Below are positions 1-12,267 of a DNA stretch of 64,000 nucleotides, piece after piece. The position numbers and the translations under genes are program-made. Position 1 is the first letter of the stretch. Each line of letters starts with the position of its first letter. The stretch lies in contig NW_019775613.1 in the NCBI RefSeq assembly GCF_001039355.2, positions 526,613 through 590,612 on the forward strand. Reading direction: 5' to 3'. The notes beneath the pieces were generated by a model that searched no databases, was not told the origin of the DNA, and was given only the letters and a program-made list of their open reading frames with translations. The DNA is from Lingula anatina. Lineage: Eukaryota > Brachiopoda > Lingulata > Lingulida > Lingulidae.

Positions 1-40
1 TCAGGGGGTGACACTTCTTTTGTCCAGTGTGTGTAGTAGT

Positions 41-295
41 CTAACAACCAAAACAAAATCATCTGATTTTGCATCAAAATAATTTTATTTCATATCAAAT
101 TGATGTATTAAAGTTTAATTTTTGTGCTAAATTACTTCAATACTTCATTCAGAAGCCAAGAGCTATTCTCTGATAATATATTATTATTCATGATAAAATC
201 TACTATCTATTCCGAGGAATAAATTAAAGGAAAAATATACTGACCAATGTTAAAAATCCCTGCAAAATTTGCCACACTGCCAAATGACTACATCA
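41..295. repeat. Diverged repeat, copy 1 (upstream of FkbM gene)
   Basis: This AT-rich stretch aligns by eye over about 255 bases with 1806-2063 in the intron of the next gene. Shared blocks include ctaacaacca/ctaacaccaa, catctgatttt, ttattattcatgataaaatc, and the tail around tttgccacact. There is no coding potential. It is either an old dispersed repeat or an old local duplication flanking exon 1. Confidence 0.6.
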
Positions 296-791
296 TTGTA
301 AAGATAACTTTTATACCTTGGGATGAAAGAATATATAACAGGCCAACCCAACTACCAGACTCGGCACCGAATGATCCTGAATTCACCGGTAGATCAGACC
401 ACACTATATATAAGAAATTATACATTTGCAATCGTAATTGTATTTATTTTGCAATCGTAATTGTATTTACGTTCTTTCTGAACGTATTCACTTTTTCAGT
501 TCAAATTAATATGACAATTTTTCATTCAAAATAATTAAATTCTAAAAAGACACGCCACACAGCTCTCTAAATATGTGGTAATACGTAACATAGACCATAC
601 GCAACAAATATAAGTAACTGTCTCAAATATTACATTCTGGGAAATGAGAGCATGCAACGTCAGCTCATTATTTATTAGCAGTAAAAAGGAAATGTTTTTC
701 TTTTCGATCCAAGTCATATACCGGCATTATATTGAATTGAAAGCAAATACGTGGCGGATCAGCAAAAGTGAGGGATCGAATTAGCTGCACA

Positions 792-3243
792 ATGTATGTT
801 TTAAGATGTGTACATGTGCTACCGTCAAAAATTGGTGGTGCGTTGAAAATAAGTACACTGGTTATTGGGGCACTACTAGTTATTTCTTTCTTATTGTTTC
901 CGGATATCACACGGATCGTTGGAGAAACCAAACCAAAGAAATGGGTGCCGACTGATTACCCTCAAGCTAGGCAAGGCGAGGAACTCGGCGTTCTTCAAGG
1001 TGATAGCCAACTGACAGATGCAGACATGATGGAGGACCTGGGATCAAAGAGAATGAATGCAACCGACCCTAGATTATTGAAGCTCCTCCGCGAAAAATGG
1101 CTTCTTGCACCCTCCAAACGTCCCTACCACTTGGCTGAACCACAAAAAGTACATATGTCTCAGGTTGGGCAATCAAAAGCAATTGATAAGCTACTGAAGC
1201 AAAGAAAGAACGGTTTCTTTGTCGAGGCGGGAGCCGCGGATGGTGAACGTTTATCTAACTCGTTGTTTTTTGAGAGATTTCGGAATTGGACGGGAGTACT
1301 GGTAGAAGCAAACCCATGGGATTTCGATAAGTTGACTAAGAAACACAGGTAGGTGCGTTTTCTTTCAATATCACATAGTTTCCAACTAACAAACATCTGT
1401 CACACAAACCCACTCCCGTGTGTTAGATTATTTATTAGCCTATTATGTAATGAAAGGCTTGATTTTTGAATAATATTATCTATAATCTACTGTATGACAG
1501 GTGTGGTTTCTAACTAATTCTCCTTTGACGGATCGCGATTGTTCAAGGACAGTTGCTGATCCATCAGTTTGTTTCCCTAAGCTAGTCAAATGCAAAATAG
1601 ATGATTATATGATAACGTCATCCCTAATATGAAACGAATCTGTACAGTATTTTCTATAGAAATCTGTCATTTATTCGAATTAAAAAGTTTCAGCTAGTCA
1701 AAATTAATACTTTTGTGTAGCATGCATTGTACATCTATTTAGAGGAGTATATCAAAGAATAAATCTGATTCAGAACTTTATATTTACTGTGTTTTACGAT
1801 CTTATCTAACACCAAAACAAAAACCATCTGATTTTACATCAAAATAAGTTCATTTCATTTGAAAATGATACATTAATGTTTAATATTTATTCTTAATGAC
1901 TTAAATGCTTCGTGCAGCAGGCAAGCACTATTTTTTGACATTTTCTTATTATTCATGATAAAATCAACTTTCTATTCAGAAGTGTTAATCAAAAGGAAAA
2001 TAAGCTGGTCAATGTTTAACATTCCTGCTAAATTTTGCCACACTACTAAATGATTAAAACATTCTAGGGATAATTTCTATATCTCGTGAATGAAAATATA
2101 ATCTGTGTCTAGAAATACCATGATATTAGAGATGATTTCCATTGTTTGTTTTACTTGTAAGAGATAGAATTGTTTAACACCATAGGAATTGTTTAATACC
2201 GAGATAATACACTACCACTCCTGAACTTGGGTTAGCCAATTAAATCAACCTAAAAATAAGAAATCACTTACCAAATTTAGCAAAATATGTTGGCATCATA
2301 GCAGAGAGAGTGAGGAAATGTACAATGTGCTTATATTATAAGATTCTTGTACTTTATTAAACATACCGTATTTTTCTCAACAACAACATAATCTTGTTTA
2401 TGAGAATAAAGTAAACGTCATGATAAAACCGGTCACCTCCTCTGTAAAAATAATTTTAGGCCTTATTTTGACATATATCCCACTGCCACGGGATGACAGT
2501 TGCCCATGAAAATCCTTTCTTTTTCACACAGCTTCCCTTGCATGCACAAAGGGGGGGGGGGTGCTAGAATCGGATGAGGCATTCCAATGAGAGCTGACGC
2601 GTGAGGTATGAACAAGACATATTCGTAATAAATGTTCTTGCTTTGTCTTGCAGTTCTTCAATGTTCTATTCACATCCCCAATTTACACGATGATAAGTTG
2701 CCTAGTTATTATTTAATGGGTACCCTTGAAGAAATGTGCACAACGTTCATTATATTTTGCTAGGTGATTATATTTTGTTACATTTAGTGTAAAAATCAAG
2801 GTCTTACCAGAAAGATGTTGCAAAATGAATCTTTATGTATTTATTTGGGTATTATCCCATTTTTTTCATAGTTAAATCTTTTGCAGGCAAGGTGTGTTAC
2901 ATTTAAAAACCACACTCAATCATATATGACATCTGATAACATTAAGCAATAACTATGTCTGAAGTAAACAATTTAAAGGGGATTTTGAGAAACCAGTTTA
3001 GACAGTTTAAACAAGAAGAGGCGTTTGACATGAGTCAGGTGAACTTACTGTTACAGGATGATAATGCTACTCCACGTACAGCCCATGTAATAATTGGCTG
3101 GTTTCATGCGGTACCAGATCCAGACCCCCCCCCCCCAACTCCGAATCTCTCAATCGCTGTAGGCTATCGCGGTCTTCCTAATCGGCGATTGAACTGAATC
3201 ACAATCTCACTTGTAACACATACAAACACATATATTTGCCCTG

Positions 3244-3283
<40 letters not shown>

Positions 3284-3964
3284 ATGCAAATATTGACTGT
3301 TTTGCATTGGCTTACACAAAACTGTCATAATTTTTTTCTCGGGAAAAATATGACATAAAAAGTACATATTTTATTTATATTATATATCGGAAATATTGTC
3401 TCCAATAGCCCCACATACATTCTTCCTGCTTCCTTTACGTGCAGTTACAATTTTGTTCTATCTTTATATAGTTCCACATCACTTTATTCTTATTGTTTAC
3501 TTTTGATATTTTATTTTTGATACAGGAAATCAAATATCATCAACGCTTGCCTGTCTCCGATACCGCACCCAGCGCGAATGGAATTTAACTATGCCAATAG
3601 GTTAGGTGGCATCAGTGAACTGGGTCACAAGTTTCCAGACTCTAGAGGAAAAGGCAAAGGACTAGTACAGTGTTTCCCAATACACTCCATCCTTGCCGCA
3701 CTTGGCGTCAGCCACGTGGATTACTTCTCCCTGGACGTCGAAGGGGTCGAGGAGGAGGTTCTCCAGACATTCCCTTGGAAAGATATCATGGTGGACGTGT
3801 GGACGGTGGAGTATGGTGTCTTCCGTGGGAAGGGAGGAACGGAGGAAATCCGGCGCAAGACAGAAATCAGGAAGATCTTCCAAAACACAGGGGTGTACCA
3901 AATGATAGATGCTCCTAGATTAAAACAGGATTTACTATTTGCTAGAAAGGAGATACTGGCCTAG
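792..3964 (+). CDS. FkbM-family methyltransferase, type II membrane protein (2 exons)
   Basis: Two exons, 792-1348 and 3526-3964, join in frame through AG|GTAGGT and TACAG|G to give 331 residues. I start at the ATG at 792; the frame is open a little upstream but only from a GTG. Residues 1-12 are short and weakly basic, and about 27-44 form a hydrophobic signal anchor (ISTLVIGALLVISFLLF). A charged stem follows, then the catalytic domain. Motif I is GFFVEAGAADGE, followed by VEANPWDF; exon 2 carries DYFSLDVEGVEEEVLQTF, the late FkbM motif. Proteins of this family transfer a methyl group from S-adenosylmethionine, usually to oxygen on small molecules or glycans. The anchor suggests a Golgi or other lumenal site, and the substrate cannot be told. 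The family is large in many marine invertebrates. Confidence 0.8.
1806..2063. repeat. Diverged repeat, copy 2 (FkbM intron)
   Basis: Same orientation as 41-295, with many substitutions and small indels. The two copies bracket exon 1 of the methyltransferase gene. Confidence 0.6.
3248..3279. repeat. (AT)n microsatellite
   Basis: Uninterrupted TA dinucleotide run in the FkbM gene intron. Confidence 0.9.
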
Positions 3965-4958
3965 TAAAGAAGGTGTTGCTGACTTGGCCATCCCCAAAGC
4001 TGAACTCAAACATCTCCCATATAAACTTTGGTTGTCTGATCGCGTCATGTCGAATTCAAGTCAAACCCCGAGTTTCAGGGGACGTTGGGAAGTTCCTTCT
4101 CTACATTCGATTATCATTAATGCACTTTCACAAGTTACCATCATTAATAACCTACCAAACGTCCAAAACCTTTGCCTGGGAAACCTGAAATATCCTAAAT
4201 GACCGCAAAGGTCACAGAAATTTACACCCGTGCACATAAAATGGCCTTGTCGATTTGGCTCTTACAATACAAAATAAACTCCACTTTCAAATGCAGCTTC
4301 GGAATTAATGTATTTCAAACGGTAATATTCTACTTTAAAGGGATAACAACTGTTTGTTTTGGCCAAATTGGATTTTCCTGGGGTAAACGACGATTTTCCC
4401 ATGATTACCAATAGTTACTGAATCTGTTCCGACATCCAAAATTAGTCTGTTTTAAATGTTTTTTTCATAAAAAATAATCTCTTAAGAGATAATTACGGAG
4501 GCATAGCTATCTATGAAAGTCCAAGTGGTCTGATGGAAAGCATAGATTCCAGATTAATTGTGATAACCGCTGTTTTGGTGGTAAAATGGAATGCATAAGT
4601 GTATTTATTAGGAAATATGAACCCAGATGAACAGTTGTCATACTTCTTATCAGAACAAATTTTCAAGGTGAATGTTTGCATGAACTCCATTTAGCTCACC
4701 CTTGGATTTTGATTCAAAACGGATTTTCCCCGCCAAAGGGGCGTTTCTCCCCCCCCCCCCACACACCTTTCTACGGGCCTGTATATTGATCAGTATTGTG
4801 TTATTATAACGGTAAAACAATTTAACCCAGAAAGCCAAAGCAAACTTTTGCTTCCTGCTTTACAGACCCAGTGGAACCCACATGTCAGTCTTCTTTTCTT
4901 CATGTTATTCTGCAATTTAAAATAACATCACAAAAAGAGGCGGGATATAGGCTTTTAC
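3965..4958. other. Intergenic region
   Basis: Probably begins with the 3' UTR of the methyltransferase gene. No further coding exon is evident. At about 4690-4785 a short segment ending in tctacgggcctg resembles the tail of the dispersed repeat at 5985-6155, and it includes a C homopolymer. Confidence 0.4.
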
Positions 4959-5622
4959 GGCCCCGTCACACTAGAGGCGGAATGAGCAAGAATGCCGTCG
5001 GAAAGACAATTCTTTGTACGTTCCTGGATATTCGAAAAGCATTCTAAAAATTCTGAGTGGATACCATTCTTGTGGCCGGCCCGAATGTTTTGCTCATGCT
5101 CAAAACTTTCGAAGTGCATTCTAAGTGGAGAAATATCAAATGGCATTCTAAGTATATTCTAACTTCACTATGAGTGCAATATAAATATTCTAAGGGCATT
5201 CCGATAGCAATCGAAACATTCTGATCGCGTTCGAAGGAGAACCGAAATGACAACACGCTTCAAATCCTGCTAGAATGAATTGGAAAGCAATTCCAATCCA
5301 TCTCCTATTTCAGCCAGCAATCGAACTACATTCGTACGGCATTCGAAGAGTATTCTAAATATGCTGACTGCATTTTAACAGCTTTGTCGATAGTTTCCTA
5401 GTTTTCCAAGTACATTCGAGCTGCATTTGGAAGCTAATACAACCTAAAAGTGCACGAATCATTCCAGGCGGACTCAAGTGCATTCTGAGTATTCCAACGG
5501 CATTCTTACAAGAATTGAGGTGAACTTGAAATTTCTTCCCGAATGTAGAACGAATTTGAAAATTCTCCATTCCGGCTGGTTCTGATTGATTCCTGCTGAT
5601 TCCAAATGCGTGTGACGGGGCC
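4959..5622. mobile_element. MITE-like element with GGCCCCGTCACAC inverted termini
   Basis: The segment opens with GGCCCCGTCACAC and closes with the exact reverse complement, GTGTGACGGGGCC: a 13-bp terminal inverted repeat 664 bp apart. The interior has no long reading frame. It is filled with variants of a short motif (cattctaa, cattcgaa, cattccga), mostly in one orientation and often about 20-30 bases apart. This fits a non-autonomous DNA transposon with a degenerate internal satellite. The target duplication is unclear: tttta lies left and ttta right, with one extra base. Confidence 0.65.
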
Positions 5623-5751
5623 TTTAAAAATTACTAGCTCGCACGTGAGCCGAATGCGATATTTGAGTGACGTCGTGTCATGTCTGGCTGCATTGTTATT
5701 CAGATTAGTTTTTAGTGACAATCACTCAGACAGCTAGGAAGGTAGTGGAAG

Positions 5752-5835
5752 ATGGCGACAGACGAGGAGAAAACTGTCATACTGAACACACTTTTGAAGG
5801 CAAAGACATCTCCAGAAGGAGTGAACCGGTACTTC
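5752..5835 (+). CDS. Possible first coding exon of an unidentified gene
   Basis: An ATG in a good context (gaagATGGCG) opens 28 codons, beginning MATDEEKTVILNTLLKAK, that end in NRYF directly before a strong donor (GTAAGT at 5836). The composition is protein-like. About 85-110 bp upstream are a CACGTG box and a TGACGTC motif, as in many promoters. I do not recognise the protein. A candidate second exon in the same phase begins at 6508. Later exons are not evident, perhaps because the assembly is broken here. Confidence 0.4.
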
Positions 5836-5984
5836 GTAAGTAGGCCTACAGTTGATATGTTTCTCATTTACCAGTTTCGGTTTTAGTTTATCGTCTTGAC
5901 AATGAGATGCACGTGGACACTATAGGCTATCTCTCTATTTAGCCATTGGTCATGGGCCTTCCACTTATAATGGCTAGTCGGTCC

Positions 5985-6155
5985 AGGCCCATAGCCAACA
6001 TTTTCAAATGGGAGGAGGGGTCTCTTTCTTAAATAGTTAACCTTTTACCATGAAACCTTCATGTACCTAGATAAAAATTTTACCCAGAGGGAACCTTTCC
6101 CGGTAAAAGGGGGTCCTTTCGAACCCCCGAACCCCCCTGGCTACGGGCCTGCGGT
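5985..6155. repeat. Dispersed repeat ending in ccccctggctacgggcct
   Basis: This piece (ggcccatagcc ... accttttaccatgaaac ... gaacccccgaaccccc ... ctacgggcct) reappears diverged at 20945-21118 in a HERC2 intron, with a shorter relic near 4690-4785. No coding capacity. A common interspersed repeat of this genome is likely. Confidence 0.55.
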
Positions 6156-6507
6156 CATTGGAGCAGATATGGCAATGTCAATCTCGTTATTCGAAAAAAA
6201 AGGTTTAAAAGCTTAAGATAAAATCGATATTATCCGAAATGTGCGTAATATGTTTTGTTATCGAATAACAAATACATGGCAATAGTTTCAGAAAAGTATT
6301 GAAATTCTACGCCAAGTTACATGCAGTACTAACCAAAGGTCTACACACACTTAACCTCGCACCGTTATAATATCATTAAGTTATATCAGTATCGAGACTG
6401 TATAAATAACACCAACGTTGTGCGAGTCAGAAAATGATCACATTTTTTTAAAGGTGATAATGAATAAAAGAATCTTCCTTAAATGGCAATTTTTTAAATA
6501 TTTCCAG

Positions 6508-6550
6508 TGGCAAAGGAACGCAAGAGACGACGGGCCCGTACTAAAAAAAA
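6508..6550 (+). CDS. Candidate second exon of the gene starting at 5752
   Basis: A clear polypyrimidine tract and AG (atatttccag) precede WQRNARDDGPVLKKR in phase 0, matching the phase of the exon ending at 5835. It then runs into an A-rich and (AT)n tract, so the 3' end cannot be set. The same bases occur in copy B at about 12535. The evidence is only splice context and phase. Confidence 0.3.
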
Positions 6551-6779
6551 GAAAGAAAAAAAAAAAATATATATATATATTCTATGCCCCCCTTCAAATA
6601 TAATTTTAACAGCATTATGTTGGCATAGTATTTTGAATTGTGTAGATTACTAAAAACATTACATTTGCCTTATCCAACTGATTAAGTATAATAAAATCTA
6701 TTTTTTGATGATCATAAAAATTGTTCTGTTCTTTGATATCATAATTGAAATCAGCCGTCTTACCAGCATCTTCGTTTTG

Positions 6780-6985
6780 CAAAGTGTGTGTGTGTGTGTG
6801 TGGAGGGGGTTTCTAGTCGCGCTGACTGTACACATTTGTTGTATTCTTGTAGCACAAGGTATTCGGCGTGGACCTATGGTGGGACTCGATCCGACGCCCC
6901 CTTGATTCAGAGTCGGGCAATCCCCAGACGCCTCTACACAGGCCCAGCCACCGTTGCTGAAATTTCTTCTTACAGCGACTAACTT
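6780..6985 (-). mobile_element. tRNA-derived SINE-like element, copy A
   Basis: On the minus strand a tRNA-like head is visible. An A-box-like TGGCTGGGCCTG (6939-6950) lies about 46 bases before a B box GGATCGAGTCC (6882-6892), one base from the RNA polymerase III consensus. After the head comes an unrelated body and a (CA)n tail (plus-strand gtgtgtgtg near 6785). It is not a functional tRNA: arms do not pair cleanly. The allelic copy is at 13855-14050. Confidence 0.45.
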
Positions 6986-9258
6986 GACACAAGGTGGTTT
7001 TCGTGAATGTTCTACATTCTATATTTGTATTAACTTATAACGCGTTGAAACAGCCTAGACAGAAAATCTAAGTTGTCTGTAAAAATTGTGCCCTTGCTTC
7101 CGTTGTGCAAATTCAAACACCAGCGCACCTTAGCGCAAATTACGTTTGCGATATTTATGAAATTTATTAATTTTTTTAATTTTGGTAATCGTATTTCGAC
7201 TGTGTCCTATTACCAGAATTTGGAATTTTCACTCAAAGGCAATTCAACTGCAGAGTGTTCACTTTCTTTCCTTTCAACAAAATATAAGCATTTCATACCC
7301 CCCCCCCCCAAAAAAAAAAAATAAATAAATAAAAACAAATTAATAAACGGTAAATATTAAGTGAATAAAATTAAAGAATCTATCTCAGATTAATTGCAAA
7401 TAAGACGCCTGGATGAGTTTATAACAACTGCTTTTAATTAGTTTGATTTCAAACACAAAAGCAACGCTAAACAGCTATATACATTTATACGGGCTCCTAC
7501 AGGTACCATAAGCTTGCTGGATGTCCACTTAACTGAAGCAATCTACACAACTTTACAGACATCCGCAAACCAATTACTCCAACACATGTACAAATATCAT
7601 ATATATTAAGCACATTTGTAATATCAAAATGAACAGACATGTTCAATACATGTACATCGTACATGTAAACATAGCTTATCACTTTGTATAGGCTACTGTC
7701 AGAAAAGCAACCAATGTACATGTAGCGCACTCTAAATTTTATACCTATATAACCTACAATTACCGTGTTTACACGGGTGTACACTGACCACAACATGCAG
7801 TCACTTAGTCCACTACACAGCTTAAAAAGAGCATTTTAACCTTCATTTTCCATGCACAGAATCCCCAAAATATCTGTGCAAGTTTTTACACTTCAATGAG
7901 CATCCCCTTTATTCTATCTGAGGAATGTCTCCTATACAATACAAAGCAATGAAGGCGTCCTACAATAATGCCCTAGTCAGCCATAACCATGAGGAACAAA
8001 GCCCAGATAAAAATAAATTACAGCCAATAGCTTCCAATTAAATAACAGAACTACAGAAAGCCCTTTGAGCATTATGGGAATTTGTGGATAACACAAACAC
8101 AAGGATATGATATCATATCATATCAGAATCATAATACTGCAAGGGTGTGGTCAGATGGCATTAATAAAGAAAGAATACTGACATTATGAGGTACATGTAT
8201 CACACACAAATGGACAACACTTAGGAAAAACACACACAACCACAGGGAACATGGATAATGAGCCTTGTTATATGCCGTTGAGGCAAGGGGCTACTGTTTC
8301 ACATTACTGCTGTTCAGTACAAGGTGCTATTTGACCATCTATATATTTTTACTTTGTAAAGTATTGTGCTGATGAGAGCTGTTAATTTATTTCTGTTCAA
8401 TGGTGCTAATTTTGAGTTAGAGGATGAAACAAAGATGGGCTGGTGAAATTTTTTAAACTTAATTCTGTGCTAGGATAGTTTTAATCAATATGCATCAGTT
8501 ATAAGGGTACAGTGTTCTCTCTGAAAAAGTCTAGTATTACATAGTGTCCACGGCTTTGTGGCAACTTACAGGCAAATGTGTATGGCACATATTACTGTAA
8601 TACCCATGGAAATTTTTAAAATCCAGAGAGGAATTACATGGTCAGATCAAATTCTTTAAATCTAAGTATAATGTAAATCACTACCCAGCACTTATTAATC
8701 TCTAATCAAAATTTTGTCACTTTTGTATCAATACATAATTAGGAGCATGAGGACCCACTTATACTTTAGTTAGCAGAGCTAATAATAATACATATACTCA
8801 CTACTGAACCAAAACATCCATTTTTCTATAACAAAAATATCATAACATTTTACAACAAAATCTAATAAAATCAAACAAATGATCTCGACCAAAGTTTGAT
8901 GATCGTATCTGTTCAGCCATCACTTTTTACCCAAAATTAGAGAGCACTGTACAACACATATCACATTAAAGTTTCAAATGTTTTGATACTGGCACATTAC
9001 TTCAATTCTGCTACGGGGATCCAGGCTGCTTCCTCTTTTCATTCATGCTACAGATAATTAAATGCAACACAGTTTTTACATAATATCCATAATCATAATA
9101 ATAACAACAATGAAGATGCCCTTTTTCTTCTTAAAATGTATACTTAAGGTGTCTCCATCCACATTGGTGATACTGAAGCAGATAAAACGTTTCTTCAGAC
9201 TCACAAATAGTTTTTTGACCATATAAATATAAATATGTAGCCCCATAAAATAAATAAT
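6986..9258. other. HERC2 3' flank, copy A
   Basis: Contains no reading frame I can support. The part from about 7380 to 9258 is likely HERC2 3' UTR and downstream sequence on the minus strand, nearly the same as 14740-16626 in copy B. A C/A homopolymer lies near 7300-7325. I did not identify a definite polyadenylation signal. Confidence 0.5.
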
Positions 9259-12141
9259 TCACTCAGATCCATACACCAGGTCTCCATCAGAATCCATACT
9301 GTCAAAATCATCGGACTGCACATCATCCGTAGAGTCGTCTTCCATGGGGTCTCCACTCAGGGCGACGCGTGCGTAATCGTCCGTGTCTATAGACTTACAG
9401 AAATGTATGGCATACTTCAGTTTCTCTCTTAGAACTATCTTGCAGGAGTAGCGTGGGAGTTTGAGGAGGAAGAAGCAGGTGTAGCTCTCTGGGAGGAAAT
9501 GATCTGGAGGGCTGTACTTATCCAGGACCTGCAAAAGAAATGGTTGGATTTTCATAAAAGAAAGGCCACCAGCCTTTATTACATTTACTGTAACAGGAGC
9601 TTAAATCTCGACTCATTTTGCAGTCTGCTCATTCCTTAAGTATATATGAGTATAAATTGAATATATGGGCATGAATATGTTCAGGGCATATATAAATTTA
9701 TGGATAATGTATATGGGTATATATTGGATATATATGAATCATGTATATGCCACACAGTCCATCATGTGATAAAAATGTTATACTGATACTGTATTTCTAC
9801 TCCAATCATTTAATTAAAAAAAACTGATTTTCAGTTCCTTGGTAATAAACTTTAAAAAAAAAATATTTAAAATACCTGGAGAACAAAGTCCCTTCCTCTG
9901 AAATCGGCTATAGTTCTGGGCAGACGTGTCCTTCCCCAGACAAAACGGAGAAACAGAGACCTTTCCTGATTGGTGAATTCCTCCATGACCTCCCAGAACC
10001 ACTGAATCAGAGGAGCTGTTGCATCGATGCCTTTGTAAGTGGCCACAGACTTCAGTAAGTTGATAGGAATGTCTGGGCTACCACAAACCTAAGGGAAAAA
10101 AATGCAAAAATTATATCAAAAGTAACTTCTTTTATAACCGTACTCTTTACTGTGATGACTAAATACCGATAACAACCTTATGGCTTCATATCCACTTTAT
10201 TTCTCTAGTTCTCGTCATATGGAGCTTCAGATTTGGTTTAAACTGAGAATCGAACATATCCATTTGAAGAAAAAGGGGAGTTAAAATCTAAAGCTTAAAA
10301 GTGTAGTAATTAAAGTTTAAGGTTAAATGATTTTTCTACAATAAGTAATGAACTGCAGAAGCATGAAATAACCAGTAAATAAGCTTTAGGCCTCACAATA
10401 TAAAGAACTAATTGTGGAGATCTAAAATATTATTATTATTATTGTACTTACCATGGTCTCCAATTCATATCCAGTGAAGAGAGACAGAAGAGGTACGGGT
10501 ATAACCCTGGCTATACCCTCTCTCATCCAGTGTATTTGGTCATCAAACTCATGCAATCTAAAAATGAAAGTGAAACCAGTGTGTCAGTCACAGCCCAAAG
10601 TGTGTCCTTATACCAGGTTAAATCCTTTACTTAATACAATCTGATGTGCATATTAGGACAGTGCTGTTCCGCACATTCTTGTACCCTATATATTATTTTT
10701 TACATTACCCTGTATAACAGATGATAATACAATTACTTTAATACAATTAGGTTAATTTCTGCTTTATAGCTAGGTAAGGCATACTTCGCTGAGAAGAACA
10801 CTAACCTGTAATTGAGAGCGAGTCGCACATATTCATTTCTGTTCTCGGTGGTTATCTTGGAGAATTTGCTCTTCAGATGGACTTCATGTCCCGCTGCACT
10901 TGGTGTGCTAAACGGCATATCAGCAGCGCTTAAAGCATCCTCACTCATGTCCTTGATACACATGAGACCTGTAATCAATTTATAAAGATAAATTACATTT
11001 AATGCCTATAAGTACAGGCATATTTATTACTAAGGCTTTGACCTAACAAGAATTTTATTTATAATATACAAATCATGCACTCTGTGGGGACTCTCGCAGA
11101 ATGCAATCAGATTGACAGATTAACACATCTCCTCTGGTTTCCATTGTTCCCATATATTCACCAACTTTTCTGTATTCTACTAAATGCTAGAAGAAGGCAT
11201 GTTCACTTCTCAACTTGATTGCATTCAGCAAGAGTCCCTGTGGAGTTGGACTGATCTACGTAGACCGATATTTTCATTGGGAATGAGCTCATATTAAGTA
11301 GCTTAAATATTCAACCAGATATGCACACATAAATTTGGCCAACTCTGAAGGGACTCTTGCTGAATGCAATCAGATTAACACAAACAAATTAATAAATTAA
11401 CAAACATAATTTGGCCACGCCACTGTACCTGGCACATAGTCTTTGTCCACCTCCTGGAGGTCAGTAATACTGAGCTGCATACCAGCCAGTTGTTTCCACA
11501 CACACTCGGCCAGGTTCAGACTAAGGGGGCTGCCTGTACGGATAGCTATGCCTATCAACATGCCTGCAACAGAGAAAACAAAATTCCCCAAGTGGTGATG
11601 TATTTTTGTCAAGTAATGTATGTACTCACTTTAAACAAATAATCATATGGAGAACACATTATTATTATTTTCAATAATTTTTTTTATTCTTTTCTTCAAT
11701 AACGCCTAGTGTAACTGAAAACTGGAATACATCTTTCAGATTGTTTTTTTTCTTTTTTTTTGCTTTAAATATTGTATTAACAGATGAAAATTGTAACATG
11801 AACTTCCTGTAAAATGTAAAATTAACTTTATTATCATCTGACATAAATCTGACAGGCTCTAAACACATCTTCATGACTTCACACAGATATCCAAACTGCT
11901 CTGAAGGCAAAAGAAAAACGGGCACCTGACCACACAAACGTCTTACCTAGGAACTTAAACATGCTCTGATGGAGAGCAGACTTGCAGGTAGGGTTGGGCA
12001 GGAAGCAGTCCCTGTTTGCCCCTGACTCATCTCGGCCATTGGGGGTCACTATGATGACTGGAGTGGAGCCATTCTGTAACTCATCACACATCTCAGCTAT
12101 AGACTCGCTGTAGCCACCTCCACAGTCATCCACACTCTCAC
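9259..12141 (-). CDS. HERC2: HERC2 HECT exons, duplicate copy A
   Basis: Six exons (minus strand, 5' to 3'): 11947-12141, 11429-11563, 10806-10968, 10452-10557, 9876-10088, 9259-9528. Lengths (195, 135, 163, 106, 213, 270) and phases equal those in copy B, and the last exon encodes the same 89 residues, including the catalytic cysteine in PESYTCFF, then stop. Differences that I could see are silent. Because this copy lies beyond the stop codon of the full gene and lacks all upstream exons, it would not make a protein alone. It is best read as the other allele. Confidence 0.8.
11081..11380. mobile_element. Inverted-repeat element, family gactcttgctgaatgcaatc, copy A intron
   Basis: The unit ggactctcgcagaatgcaat at the left is followed by its inverse (gattgcattcagcaagagtc) near 11218-11238, then the forward unit again near 11350-11370. 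Allelic to 18500-18795; related to 53706-53895. Confidence 0.55.
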
Positions 12142-12215
12142 CTAAAAAGAATTTAAAATAGTTGTTAATAATTTAATTAAACATATGCATAAACAATAAA
12201 TATTTATGTTTAGAC

Positions 12216-12218
12216 AAA

Positions 12219-12265
<47 letters not shown>

Positions 12266-12267
12266 AT
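12216..12267. repeat. (AAAT)n microsatellite, copy A
   Basis: Tetranucleotide aata run in the intron upstream of the exon at 11947-12141. The allelic run at 19578-19612 is shorter. Confidence 0.9.

Larger units (their letters stand above)
1349..3525 (+). other. FkbM gene intron with repeats
   Basis: This 2.2-kb intron has a consensus donor (GTAGGT) and acceptor (TACAG). It holds the second copy of the repeat at 1806-2063, a run of G near 2550, a run of C near 3126-3136 and an (AT)n tract. A reading frame near 2955-3197 runs through the C tract and resembles no protein I know, so I leave it out. Confidence 0.6.

Noticed and set aside
2955-3197. 80-residue frame in the FkbM intron
   Set aside because: Passes through a C homopolymer, lacks a recognisable domain and splice context.
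6862-6955. A functional tRNA gene on the minus strand
   Set aside because: Box motifs are present but acceptor and anticodon arms do not pair properly.
9259-12141. A separate small HECT ligase gene downstream of HERC2
   Set aside because: It has the same six exons with no start or unique 5' part and stops at an N; an allelic copy explains it.
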